From NCBI RefSeq assembly GCF_025566985.1, contig NZ_JAOQJD010000004.1:1-64000 (forward strand): a stretch of DNA of 64,000 nt, written 5' to 3'. The DNA comes from Aedoeadaptatus acetigenes. Lineage in GTDB: Bacteria > Bacillota > Clostridia > Tissierellales > Peptoniphilaceae. Under the pieces are notes generated by a model, which had not been told where the DNA came from, searched no databases, and saw nothing but the letters and a program-made list of their open reading frames with translations. The position numbers and the translations under genes are program-made. Positions 43,007-50,864 of the stretch are shown here, piece after piece. Within the stretch, counting starts at the first letter, position 1; every line of letters starts with the position of its first letter.

Positions 43007-44179
43007 TTACAGTTTGCTACCGTAGGTGGTTTTCGTAAACAAATTGGATTCGTAGCTGTAAGTGGTGTCCTTGCGTTCCTTTGCGCGAATTTCGCCCAGT
43101 TCGATGACTCGATTCAACAGCTCGGCGAAGGGAATGCCCACAGGCTCCCACAAGTAAAAGCCCATGGATCCCGGCAGGGTGTTGATTTCATTGACCACCG
43201 GACCGGCTTCGGTGACGAGAAAGTCGATCCGCGCCGTGCCGCAGGCGTCGATGGCGGTAAAGGCGCTTTTCGCCAAGTCTTCGATTTTTTTCTTTAAGTC
43301 CTCGTCCACATCGGCCGGGCAGTTTCTCGCATTCTTCCCCTTGCTCGGGCCGGTCTTTTTGCCGCCGCCCACGTATTTGTCGTCGAAGCTCAAGAGATCC
43401 TTCCAGCCCACGGGCTCTTCCAGTGCCGATGCGATCACGTCTCCTGCGTAGCCCATGACGGCGCAGTTGATTTCCCGGGGATTTTCCGCAGCCTTTTCGA
43501 CCAAGATCTTCCGGTCGTAGCTCGCGGCGAGATCCATGGCATCGTCAAGCGCTGCGGCTTCTTTTACCTTCGTAATGCCGATGGAGGAGCCCAAGTTTAC
43601 GGGTTTCACGAAAACGGGATAGCCCAGTTCGGCGACGGCCTTTTTCACATCGTCTTTTTCTTCGCGCCACTGGCGGCGATAAAAACATTTCCCTTCCATG
43701 ACGGGAATATCATGGGCGCGGAAGACGTCTTTCATGATTTTTTTGTCCATGCCCACGGCGGCGGAGAGGGTGGAGCAGCCGATGTAGGGAATGTCCATGG
43801 TGTCGAAATAGCCTTGAATGGATCCGTCTTCGCCGAAGGTGCCGTGAAGGGCTACAAACACCATGTCCACGTCGGCGTAGACTTCTTCTTTCATGCCGCC
43901 TTTGGAAAAGAGGCCGCCTTTTTCCTCGACTTGTCTATAAAGTTTTCCGCCTCGACCTGCCTTAAAGTAGACCTCGTAGGCGTCATCGAAATTTCCCTCT
44001 TTAAAGGTTTTGAAATTCGACAGACTTTCCCCGCCTAAAAACTTGCCGTCCTTGGTGATGTAGACGGGCACAGCCTCGTATTTGGATTTATCTAAATTTT
44101 CGATCACTTGCATGCCGGTAATGACGCTGACTTCGTGTTCCACACTACGTCCGCCGAAAAATACAGCGATTGTTTTCAT
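43007..44179 (-). CDS. ddl: D-alanine--D-alanine ligase
   Basis: 390 residues, ATP-grasp fold: VFFGGRSVEHEVSVITG (6-22), VFVKPNLGSSIGITKV-like PVFVKPVNLGSSIGITKV, and the C-terminal NEINTLPGSMGFYLWEP that holds Mg-ATP ligands. It makes the D-Ala-D-Ala dipeptide used by MurF, whose homologue is next upstream on the same strand. Members of this longer form (over 350 residues) include VanA-like ligases, but the neighbourhood has no vanH, vanX or vanS/R, so a housekeeping role is likely. Confidence 0.93.
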   Translation of the reverse strand: MKTIAVFFGGRSVEHEVSVITGMQVIENLDKSKYEAVPVYITKDGKFLGGESLSNFKTFKEGNFDDAYEVYFKAGRGGKLYRQVEEKGGLFSKGGMKEEVYADVDMVFVALHGTFGEDGSIQGYFDTMDIPYIGCSTLSAAVGMDKKIMKDVFRAHDIPVMEGKCFYRRQWREEKDDVKKAVAELGYPVFVKPVNLGSSIGITKVKEAAALDDAMDLAASYDRKILVEKAAENPREINCAVMGYAGDVIASALEEPVGWKDLLSFDDKYVGGGKKTGPSKGKNARNCPADVDEDLKKKIEDLAKSAFTAIDACGTARIDFLVTEAGPVVNEINTLPGSMGFYLWEPVGIPFAELLNRVIELGEIRAKERKDTTYSYESNLFTKTTYGSKL

Positions 44180-44277
44180 AATGCACGTTCTCCCTTCGTG
44201 GTAATTCTTTTTTTATTCTATCATAGACGGCGCGGGGAATAATAAAGATCCGTGAAGATTGCGTAAAAAAGATGCAC

Positions 44278-44304
44278 AGAAAAAGCGGCCCGAAAGCCGC
44301 TTTC
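44278..44304 (-). terminator. terminator after the MurF-like gene
   Basis: Perfect stem AAAGCGGC/GCCGCTTT (44282-44289, 44296-44303), followed on the minus strand by a T-rich stretch, directly after the stop at 44309. ddl therefore needs its own promoter or readthrough. Confidence 0.85.
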
Positions 44305-44308
44305 TATA

Positions 44309-45847
44309 TTATTCGTCGTAGGAATCAGGAAGGTCGTTTTCGAAGAGCACCACGTCGCCCACTGTGGCCACATGGCCCAAGGAAGCCGTGGCCTCATCGA
44401 GATTTTTCGCCACGATCATCTTCTCTTCGCCAAAGCCCGCGTCCATCAAGCCCTTTTGAATGGGCGCCGTGCGCTTTTTGCCCACGAGAATGGCCACGTC
44501 GCAGACCCCTGCGATTTCCTTGCCCAGTTTGTAATTCTCTTCCTCTTCCATATCGCCGAGTTCCACCATGCCCGGGGTGACGATGATCTTCTTGCCCTTT
44601 TCGAATTGACCGAGCACATCCAGCGCCGCCCGGGCGCCTACGGGATTGGAGTTAAAGGCGTCGTCGATGACGATGATCCCCGTGCCCCCGTCGACGATGT
44701 TCAGGCGGTGTTCCACCGGTTCCACTTTGCCGATGCCACGAGCCACGGCCTCCGGCTCCATGCCCAACACGTAGCCCACGCTTGCAGCGGCGAGAAGATT
44801 GGAGATATTGTGCTTGCCTAAAAGCTTCGTTTCCGCCCTTACCTCGCCCTTGTCCTTAAAGCCCAAAGTAAAGGAGCTGCCCCGCTCGTGAACGGCGATG
44901 TCTTTCGCATAAACATCCAGCTTGTCGATGGCTTCCATGCCGTAGCGAATGGTGCGTTTTTTCGTCTTGTCCGCCAAGGGCTTCACGTAGTCGTTGTCGT
45001 AATTAAAAATGGCGATGTCGTCGTCGGCCAAGGCTTCGATGAGCTCGTACTTGGTCTTTTGAATGTTTTCGATAGTCTTAAACAGATGCATGTGGGTGGG
45101 CCCGATGGCGGTAATAATCCCGATGGAGGGTTGCACCAGCTCCGCCACTTCGGCGATTTCTCCGGGCTCTTTGGCGCCGAGCTCGGCGAGGAAGATCTCG
45201 TCCTTTTCGTCCAATTCGTTGTTGATGACCTTGGAAAGGCCCATGGGCGTGTTGTAAGAAGAAGGCGTGTTTTGCACGACAAAGGCCTCTTCAAGGACGG
45301 TGGAGGTGATAAATTTCGTGGAGGTCTTGCCGAAACTACCCGTAATGCCTACCACTTGCAGGCCCTTTTCCTTCAAATCCCGCACCTTTTTCTGCGCCGC
45401 GTCGTAAAAGCCCTGATTGATCTTCATTTCCTTGGGATAATTGATGCGATTGGCATAAATCAAGATGGCGTATTGGAAATAATAAATCCCCACACAGAAA
45501 ATGGCAAAGACCACCGTCGCCAAGGTAGGCGACACACCGTAGGCGGCCACGGAGGCTAGAAGCGCCACAATGAGGAGCAGGCGATTCAATAAGCGATGTA
45601 CATTAAAGAGCCGCGTGGCCCGATCCGTCATCACCAGAGGCGTCTTTTCCGAGGTGGGTGCGTAGCGGAACGCTTTAATCTTGTCGCCGTTTGCGCGAAT
45701 CCACGCCTTGTATTCCCCTTCGTTGTAGCCTTCCAACTGAAGCATGTGCAGGGGATAGAGGGCCCGCTCGTTAAACACCTTGTAGAGCGCGAAGCTCAGC
45801 GCCAGGTAAATGGCCAAAAAGATCACGAAAGAAACTGAATGATACAT
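44309..45847 (-). CDS. membrane-anchored Mur ligase (MurF-like)
   Basis: 512 residues. The central ATPase domain has P-loop GITGSFGKTSTK (about 167-178), FLAELGAKEPGEIAEVAELVQPSIGIITAIGPTHMHLF and a C-terminal ligand-binding domain with DDAFNSNPVGARAALDVL, as in MurF, which adds D-Ala-D-Ala to the UDP-MurNAc-tripeptide. The normal MurF N-terminal UDP-binding domain is replaced by a region with about three membrane segments (5-25, 90-110, 115-135). The neighbouring ddl gene supports a MurF function. Whether it is the main MurF or a membrane-tethered paralogue cannot be told. Confidence 0.75.
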   Translation of the reverse strand: MYHSVSFVIFLAIYLALSFALYKVFNERALYPLHMLQLEGYNEGEYKAWIRANGDKIKAFRYAPTSEKTPLVMTDRATRLFNVHRLLNRLLLIVALLASVAAYGVSPTLATVVFAIFCVGIYYFQYAILIYANRINYPKEMKINQGFYDAAQKKVRDLKEKGLQVVGITGSFGKTSTKFITSTVLEEAFVVQNTPSSYNTPMGLSKVINNELDEKDEIFLAELGAKEPGEIAEVAELVQPSIGIITAIGPTHMHLFKTIENIQKTKYELIEALADDDIAIFNYDNDYVKPLADKTKKRTIRYGMEAIDKLDVYAKDIAVHERGSSFTLGFKDKGEVRAETKLLGKHNISNLLAAASVGYVLGMEPEAVARGIGKVEPVEHRLNIVDGGTGIIVIDDAFNSNPVGARAALDVLGQFEKGKKIIVTPGMVELGDMEEEENYKLGKEIAGVCDVAILVGKKRTAPIQKGLMDAGFGEEKMIVAKNLDEATASLGHVATVGDVVLFENDLPDSYDE

Positions 45848-45856
45848 AGAGACTCC

Positions 45857-46621
45857 TTATAAAAATGAACGCAACACGGCGTCAAATTGGCCGTAGGCGT
45901 CGAGGTAACTGAAGTGGCCGCCTTTCAGGACCACGAGACCCGCTTCGGGGATTTTTTCTTCAAACACCTTCGCCATGGATAGGGGCGTGGCGTCGTCTTC
46001 GTCGCCCCAAATTAACAGGGTGTCCGTCTGAATCCGCGGGAAATACTCTTCCGTGGACTCGTTCACCACCTTCACGAAAACCTTGCGCATGATTCCGTCC
46101 GCCGCCTTGTAATCGTCGGAGCCGAATTTCTTGTAAAAGCGCGCCATGGCCTTCTCCGTGTCCTGCCAGAAAAACAGCAATTTGTAGAGCTTTTTCAAAA
46201 ACTTAAAGGTGTAAACCTTCCTATAATAAGTAAAAGACCGCTTGGGCAACACACCGGAGGCGTCCACCAAAACCAGCTTGTCCACCTTTTCGGGATAGAG
46301 GGCGGCGAAGACGGTCAATGTCTTTCCGCCGAAGGAATGGCCGATACAGGTGGCTCGGGCGATACCGTAGTAATCGTAGATCTTCTTCAACAGATCCACG
46401 TAATCGTCGCCGCCGATGACCGCATCGGGTTCGTCACTGTCCCCGTGGCCCAAGCTGTCGTAGGCAATGACACGGTAGCGATCCTTCAGACTGCTCACAA
46501 TGGGCATGACCGATTCGATGTTTGCGCCCCAACCATGCAAGACAAAGGCCACATCATCTCCCGTCTTTGTGTCGTAAACGGCAATCTTTTTCCCGTCGAT
46601 ACGAATAAATTCTTTCTCCAT
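45857..46621 (-). CDS. alpha/beta-hydrolase
   Basis: 254 residues. LHGWGANIESVMP oxyanion region (about 28-40), nucleophile elbow GHSFGG (Ser near 96), acid in LLIWGDEDDATPL (about 208-220) and catalytic His in LKGGHFSYLD near the end. There is no signal peptide. Substrate unknown. AGGGGG precedes ATG 46621; the stop is 10 bp before the MurF-like gene, so they may form one transcript. Divergent to the GntR gene. Confidence 0.85.
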   Translation of the reverse strand: MEKEFIRIDGKKIAVYDTKTGDDVAFVLHGWGANIESVMPIVSSLKDRYRVIAYDSLGHGDSDEPDAVIGGDDYVDLLKKIYDYYGIARATCIGHSFGGKTLTVFAALYPEKVDKLVLVDASGVLPKRSFTYYRKVYTFKFLKKLYKLLFFWQDTEKAMARFYKKFGSDDYKAADGIMRKVFVKVVNESTEEYFPRIQTDTLLIWGDEDDATPLSMAKVFEEKIPEAGLVVLKGGHFSYLDAYGQFDAVLRSFL

Positions 46622-46727
46622 GGCTTCCCCCTTAAAAATTGATTATACCATAGGAGCCGCCGCGGGCCGAGGCCGACGACGCATTTTTATAAAATTGAGG
46701 CTATGGAAACCCTTTGCTTAATACATA

Positions 46728-46787
46728 TTGTATACAGTAGTGAAAATTGTAGACATTGTTTTTTCCTGATGTTATGATTGTATTCAA
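46728..46787. promoter_or_regulatory. GntR-type operators around the gntR promoter
   Basis: TTGTATACAG (46728-46737, containing the perfect palindrome TGTATACA) and the related TTGTATTCAA (46778-46787) flank the promoter 46750-46778. FCD-type GntR regulators commonly bind short palindromes of this sort, so autoregulation is likely. Confidence 0.5.
46750..46778 (+). promoter_or_regulatory. sigma-A promoter of the GntR gene
   Basis: -35 TAGACA (46750-46755), 17-base spacer, -10 TATGAT (46773-46778), each one base off consensus, 35 bp before ATG 46814. AAAGGAGG lies between. Confidence 0.7.
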
Positions 46788-46813
46788 AGAATGTCTTTAA
46801 AGGAGGTTAGAGA

Positions 46814-47470
46814 ATGGAATTTTTATCTTTAAAGGACCACGTTTATAATTTTATTGCCGAACAAATCCGTCTCGGCAAACTTAATTCCAATGAAAAAGTT
46901 AATGAACAAGACATCTGCCAGCAATTAAACATCTCCCGTACGCCGGTTCGCGAAGCGTTAATTCAATTGGCCGCGGACGGCTTTTTGGATTCCGCTCCCC
47001 GCAGAGGCTTTCGGGTAAAGCCCCTCACGAAAAAAGAAAGCGAAGATATCTACCGCATTCTCGCACCTTTAGACGCCTTGGCTGCGGAACTCGCCGCCAA
47101 CTATTTAACCCCGGAAGATTTAAAATCCATGGAGGATTTAGTTGAGCTCATGGACTTTCACATCGACCGCTTCCAATTCGACGAGTACTTCATTTTGCAA
47201 GAGCGCTTCCACGATATCTACATCGAAAAGTCCCACAATGAAACCTTGATTAACACCATCGACCGCCTCCAACGGCGCTTCATTCGCCAAGGCCACGACA
47301 TGGGCAGCAACGAAGAATTTCAAAAGCTTTTACACGACACCAATCAACAACACTCCCACATTACGGATCTTTTCCGCGAAAACAAAATTGAAGAACTGGA
47401 AGATTTCCTCGTCCATACCCATTGGACCTATCACTTTTCCGAAGTGGGTCAGACAGCCACAGACGACTAA
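46814..47470 (+). CDS. GntR-family (FCD) transcriptional regulator
   Basis: 218 residues. The N-terminal winged helix (about 5-70) reads NEKVNEQDICQQLNISRTPVREALIQLAADGFLDSAPRRGFRVKPL. The C-terminal FCD ligand domain (about 80-205) has conserved His/Asp metal positions such as ERFHDIY and HSHI. FadR-subfamily regulators sense small acids or metabolites. Palindromes flank its promoter. A strong terminator separates it from the downstream gene, so it is monocistronic or attenuated. Targets unknown; the hydrolase upstream is a candidate. Confidence 0.9.
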   Translation: MEFLSLKDHVYNFIAEQIRLGKLNSNEKVNEQDICQQLNISRTPVREALIQLAADGFLDSAPRRGFRVKPLTKKESEDIYRILAPLDALAAELAANYLTPEDLKSMEDLVELMDFHIDRFQFDEYFILQERFHDIYIEKSHNETLINTIDRLQRRFIRQGHDMGSNEEFQKLLHDTNQQHSHITDLFRENKIEELEDFLVHTHWTYHFSEVGQTATDD

Positions 47471-47474
47471 GCAA

Positions 47475-47502
47475 AATACAGGGCGAGTCCCTGTATTTTT
47501 TA
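47475..47502 (+). terminator. terminator between gntR and the GNAT fusion gene
   Basis: Perfect stem AATACAGGG/CCCTGTATT (47475-47483, 47489-47497) followed by six T's. The ribosome site of the next gene begins directly after the T-run, so the hairpin could also act as an attenuator. Confidence 0.85.
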
Positions 47503-47515
47503 TTTGGAGGATGAC

Positions 47516-48727
47516 ATGACCATTTACATGAATACCATCGCCTACGATTCGCCGGCCCACGAGGCGGCCATCGCCCTGAGAAAACACATCCTATTTAATC
47601 CCTACGACGAAGCCTTCGACGAGGCGCGAAAAACCTGGGACCGGGACAAGATTCTCTACGGCCTTTTCGACGACGACCATTTAATCGGCGCCGCCGTGAC
47701 GAAAACGACAGAAGAAGGCCTCCATGTGGAGGAAATCCTCGTGGCCTACGACAAACAGCGCCAAGGCCTGGGCAAGCAGATGCTGGCCTTTTTGGAAAAC
47801 CGTTTGGAGAAAGATCAGGTCCTTACCGCCGAAGGCCCCCTTTCCGCCCGCGCCTTCTACGAAGCCTGCGGATTCACACCGAAGTCCAAATACCACGGAC
47901 CGAAAGACCGCATGCGTTTGGATTTCGAAAAAAAGGTGACGGGAAAGACGAAAAATCCCATTCCCCTTTTCGAGCATCGCCAAAACTTGCCCCTTATGTA
48001 TTTCACCATGGGCACGAAAGATTTCGAATTGATTCCCGTGATCCGCAACCACTTCCCCAAGGAGCATCTTTTCGTCGTGGATCTTTTAAGAGACGACGCC
48101 CCTTGGCTTGATTTTGCCAAGGAAACCAAGCGCCGCACGGGGAAATACACCTTTATCGCCCCGTCCCTCTACGGCAACCGCGCCTTTCGTCCTTTAGACG
48201 ACTTCAATCTTCCGGCGAAATGCGCCGCCGAAGCCGATCGCCTGAGCAAGAGCAAAACCGCTCTTTTGATCGGCACGGCCGATGAATTTTCCGCCAACGC
48301 CTACCGGGCGGCCTTCGATTCACAAAACGCTTCCCTCTCCACGGCGGAAATGGTTCTGGAAGCGGAGAATCTCAGCGGTGCCCACCATTTGGATGCGGAT
48401 TTCTACAACCGCTTCGCCGAAAAAATCGACACCTTAAAGGAAAATCCCTTCGACACTCTGGCCGTCATCGACGTGCCCTTCTCCACTCAGGCCGACGCCA
48501 TGGAAAAGTTTTTGGAAGAAACCCTTGCTAGAAAGCTTACAAAAATCGACGTCTTCGACCTATTCGTCACCGGGCTTCGTCGAGACCTGCTCGAGAAAAA
48601 CTACTTGCGTCACGATGCAACCGAAGGCCAATTACGCATCTTTTCCGAAACGCCGGATCGGGCACGAGCGGAACTGGCGCGCATTCATCCCGCGGAAATG
48701 AGCGCAAAGGTGGAAACCATTCGATGA
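47516..48727 (+). CDS. GNAT acetyltransferase fused to a degenerate glutamate-racemase-like domain
   Basis: 403 residues from ATG 47516, preceded by TTGGAGG. Residues about 1-140 are a GNAT domain, with the acetyl-CoA loop VAYDKQRQGLGKQML and the RAFYEACGF end. Residues about 160-400 resemble an Asp/Glu racemase fold in outline: LMYFTMGTKDFELIPVIRNHFPKEHLFVVD at the start and a FVTGLRRDLLEKNYL-like end as in MurI. Both catalytic Cys motifs of MurI (CNT, GCTHY) are missing (GTAD, VIDVPF), so racemase activity is unlikely. The assignment of this half is inference. Its stop overlaps the DHFR start by 4 bp. Confidence 0.55.
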   Translation: MTIYMNTIAYDSPAHEAAIALRKHILFNPYDEAFDEARKTWDRDKILYGLFDDDHLIGAAVTKTTEEGLHVEEILVAYDKQRQGLGKQMLAFLENRLEKDQVLTAEGPLSARAFYEACGFTPKSKYHGPKDRMRLDFEKKVTGKTKNPIPLFEHRQNLPLMYFTMGTKDFELIPVIRNHFPKEHLFVVDLLRDDAPWLDFAKETKRRTGKYTFIAPSLYGNRAFRPLDDFNLPAKCAAEADRLSKSKTALLIGTADEFSANAYRAAFDSQNASLSTAEMVLEAENLSGAHHLDADFYNRFAEKIDTLKENPFDTLAVIDVPFSTQADAMEKFLEETLARKLTKIDVFDLFVTGLRRDLLEKNYLRHDATEGQLRIFSETPDRARAELARIHPAEMSAKVETIR

Positions 48728-49188
48728 TTCTTTTGATTCTCGCCGATCTGGATAACGCCATCGCAAAAGACGGCAAGCAGATCACTTTTATTCCGGAAGA
48801 TTTGGCCCGCTTCAAGGCCCGCACCACAGGCCAGGTGATTCTTATGGGCAGAAAGACTTTGGAAAATGCGGGAAAGCTCCCCCATCGCATCACCGGCGTC
48901 ATGACGCGGAAAAATCTCCCCGACGAAGAGGATCTCTTCTACTTTTCCTCGGAAGAAGAGCTGGACGAAAAACTCAAGGCCTACGGCGACAGAAAAATCT
49001 ATCTCGTCGGCGGCGCGGGAATTATTCAGGCCCTCTTTCACCGCATCGAGGAAGCCTACATTACCCGGGTCAATTACCGCTCCGGCGGCGATGTGAAGAT
49101 CCCCTCATTAAAGGATGATTTCGACTTGGTGGAGACAACACCCATCACCCATAAGGCCACGGAAGAACATTGGATACGGAAAAAATAA
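48724..49188 (+). CDS. dihydrofolate-reductase-like protein
   Basis: 154 residues. DHFR signatures: ILADLDNAIAKDGK at the N-terminus, IPEDLARFK with the substrate-binding Asp/Glu region, VILMGRKTLENAGKLPHR for NADPH, and YLVGGAGIIQALF. The usual Trp before the acidic residue is replaced (QITFIPEDL), and the protein is slightly short. It should reduce dihydrofolate, but substrate and inhibitor response may differ. Translationally coupled to the GNAT fusion. It is the last backbone gene before the island. Confidence 0.8.
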   Translation: MILLILADLDNAIAKDGKQITFIPEDLARFKARTTGQVILMGRKTLENAGKLPHRITGVMTRKNLPDEEDLFYFSSEEELDEKLKAYGDRKIYLVGGAGIIQALFHRIEEAYITRVNYRSGGDVKIPSLKDDFDLVETTPITHKATEEHWIRKK

Positions 49189-49212
49189 GAAAAGGCAGAG
49201 AACCGAATAGAT

Positions 49213-49285
49213 TGACCCCATAAAGTTGGACTTAATCGAGTAAGCATTTCGCTTGCTCGATTTTGTTTTACATACTATTCTTTTT
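49213..49285. repeat. IS3-family end, copy 1 (direct repeat)
   Basis: Begins with TGACCCCATAAAGTTGGAC, the terminal repeat of an IS3-family element, and ends in the last codons of its transposase. About 70 bp recur with four small differences at 55104-55173 in the same orientation. It includes a 12-bp hairpin (49234-49262). Confidence 0.85.
49234..49269. terminator. hairpin terminator in IS end, copy 1
   Basis: AATCGAGTAAGC and GCTTGCTCGATT (49234-49245, 49251-49262) pair over 12 bases with one T-G, followed by T-rich sequence on the plus strand. It can end transcripts from the DHFR gene and, from the other side, from the transposase. The same hairpin is present in copy 2. Confidence 0.75.
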
Positions 49286-49473
49286 GTGCAGATTGCATGC
49301 GTTCAAGGTACTCTTTCGGACTCAAGCCTCCTAACTTTTTTGATTCGATCGTTATTGTAGTAGCGGATAAAGCGATCAATGGCTCGCTCGAGTTCTCCCC
49401 GACTTTGGTAGTCGTGTCCGACGTAGATTTCTCTTTTTAGAATACTGAAGAAGTTTTCCGTAGGTGCGTCAGT
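49275..49473 (-). pseudogene. C-terminal remnant of an IS3-family transposase
   Basis: DAPTENFFSILKRE...YQSRGELERAIDRFIRYYNNDRIK is the end of an rve-type integrase core. After it the true frame continues as LGGLSPKEYLERMQSAQKE to TAG at 49275-49277, but one extra A in an A-run near 49330-49345 throws the open frame out. The N-terminal part, with two catalytic Asp, is gone; the fragment is joined to an unrelated gene at about 49473. Only the last about 65 residues remain. Confidence 0.8.
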
Positions 49474-49986
49474 TCCAAAAACAAAGGCAGCTGCGTAGAA
49501 TGTACTATTGAATATATAGTTCTTGCTTACTCTACCATCAATAATCTTATTTTTATTTATGCACTCCTTTCTCAGTTCATTAGTTGATTTTGGAATGGCA
49601 GAATCTATAATTTCTATCACACTATCTTTTAGTACTACAAAACCTTCATCTGTTCTTTTACATTTTCCCTCTATCAATCTATTTGACTTGCCACTTTTTC
49701 TGGAAAGATATAGTAATAGTTCTTTATCTCCATTATTATTTTTACTTGATTCTTTTGGTGTTCTATCACCTATAGCAACAAATAGTTTATATCCTAGTAC
49801 ACCAAGAACCATTTTTGAACACTCTATAAAATCTTCCACCTCTGATTCTTTTTCTTCTGTTACATTTCCAGGGTTTGAATCATTTCCATTCCTTACTTTG
49901 TACCTATCTACATCTATAGTCATGTTGGTGGATTTAATCTCTAGATATGAGATTTCTGTTGGTCCAAATGAGTTGTAAATATGATT
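49474..49986 (-). pseudogene. C-terminal remnant of a GIY-YIG/DUF4357 protein
   Basis: Open from 49986 with no start at a sensible place (ATG 49923 lies inside the homology). The ISYLEIKSTNMTIDVDRYKVRNGN segment and KMVLGVLGYKLF resemble the middle of GIY-YIG nuclease-family proteins. RTDEGFVVLKDSVIEIIDSAIPKS...STFYAAAFVFG is the DUF4357 domain. The GIY-YIG part at the N-terminus is missing, and the C-terminus is cut and fused in frame to the IS3 transposase end. Such proteins often occur in defence-type islands; this copy should be dead. Confidence 0.65.
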
Positions 49987-50031
49987 TTATTTTGCATTAA
50001 ATTTAAGAGGTCTTTTGCATAAACAGAATAA

Positions 50032-50062
50032 TTGATATATAGGGAACAGAAACTGTTATAAT
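50032..50062 (+). promoter_or_regulatory. probable promoter of the Bce regulator-kinase genes
   Basis: TTGATA (50032-50037) and perfect -10 TATAAT (50057-50062) with a long 19-base spacer. AACAG-AAA-CTGTT (50045-50057) is an inverted repeat beside the -10, and AACTGTTATA occurs exactly twice, at 50051-50060 and 50126-50135. Confidence 0.45.
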
Positions 50063-50162
50063 GGTTAACAAGTGAATTTATTAGTGCTCGTTGGAAATTC
50101 AAAATTTTTGAGAAGGCTAAAAAATAACTGTTATAAAGATTTGAAAGTAAGAAGGCGATAAT

Positions 50163-50864
50163 TTGGCATATAATATATTGATAATCGAAGATGATTTTGG
50201 TTTAGCTAAAAGCATTACGAATGTGTTAGAAAAATATAATTTTCGTTCTTCTATTCTAGATGATTTTGAAAACATCGAAGATATAGTAGTTGACACTAAA
50301 CCTAGTTTAATAGTTTTAGATATTAATTTACCCTACTATGATGGGTTTTATTGGTGTCGTAAAATCCGGAAAATAACATCGAATCCTATTATGATAATTT
50401 CTTCAAGAGATAGTAATATGGATCAAATTATGGCTCTTGAATATGGAGCAGATGATTACATTACCAAACCTTTTGATGTTGAAATTTTAATCGCAAAAAT
50501 TAATAGTTTGCTTCGACGTACATTTGGAGAATTATCGTCAATTACTATAAATGAAACATTAAAGGTTGGCAATATTATCTTGGATAAGGACAGACAGCAG
50601 CTGTTAGCTGGCGAGAATCAAATTGATTTGTCTGTTACAGAACTGAAAATACTCAAAAAATTGATTGAAGAATACCCTAACTCTGTATCAAGAGATGAAT
50701 TGTTTTTTGAAGTATGGGATGAAAATAATTTCGTGGAGGAAAATACCTTGAATGTAAATATAGGAAGAATCAGAAGAAAAATAGACGATAATCAATTGCC
50801 TATTGGCATACGGACAATCCGGACTTTTGGATATCAATTAGTGGCAGAGGAAGATGGTAGATGA
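50163..50864 (+). CDS. OmpR-family response regulator (BceR-type)
   Basis: 233 residues. TTG start at 50163 with AGAAGG upstream. Receiver domain (about 1-118): IIEDDFG, phospho-Asp in LIVLDINLPYYDG, and TKPFD with the conserved Lys. The C-terminal winged helix (about 135-230) has LSVTELKILKKLIEEYPNSVSRDELFFEVWD. Overlaps the kinase gene by 4 bp. Should activate the transporter genes downstream on detecting an antimicrobial peptide. Confidence 0.9.
   Translation: MAYNILIIEDDFGLAKSITNVLEKYNFRSSILDDFENIEDIVVDTKPSLIVLDINLPYYDGFYWCRKIRKITSNPIMIISSRDSNMDQIMALEYGADDYITKPFDVEILIAKINSLLRRTFGELSSITINETLKVGNIILDKDRQQLLAGENQIDLSVTELKILKKLIEEYPNSVSRDELFFEVWDENNFVEENTLNVNIGRIRRKIDDNQLPIGIRTIRTFGYQLVAEEDGR

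Noticed and set aside
43007..44179. Vancomycin-resistance type D-Ala-D-Lac ligase
   Set aside because: No vanH, vanX or vanRS neighbours, and the gene lies beside a MurF-like gene in backbone DNA; an ordinary D-Ala-D-Ala ligase is more likely.
49474..49986. Active defence nuclease (GIY-YIG/DUF4357) in the island
   Set aside because: The catalytic N-terminal domain is missing and the C-terminus is cut; only a remnant is present.
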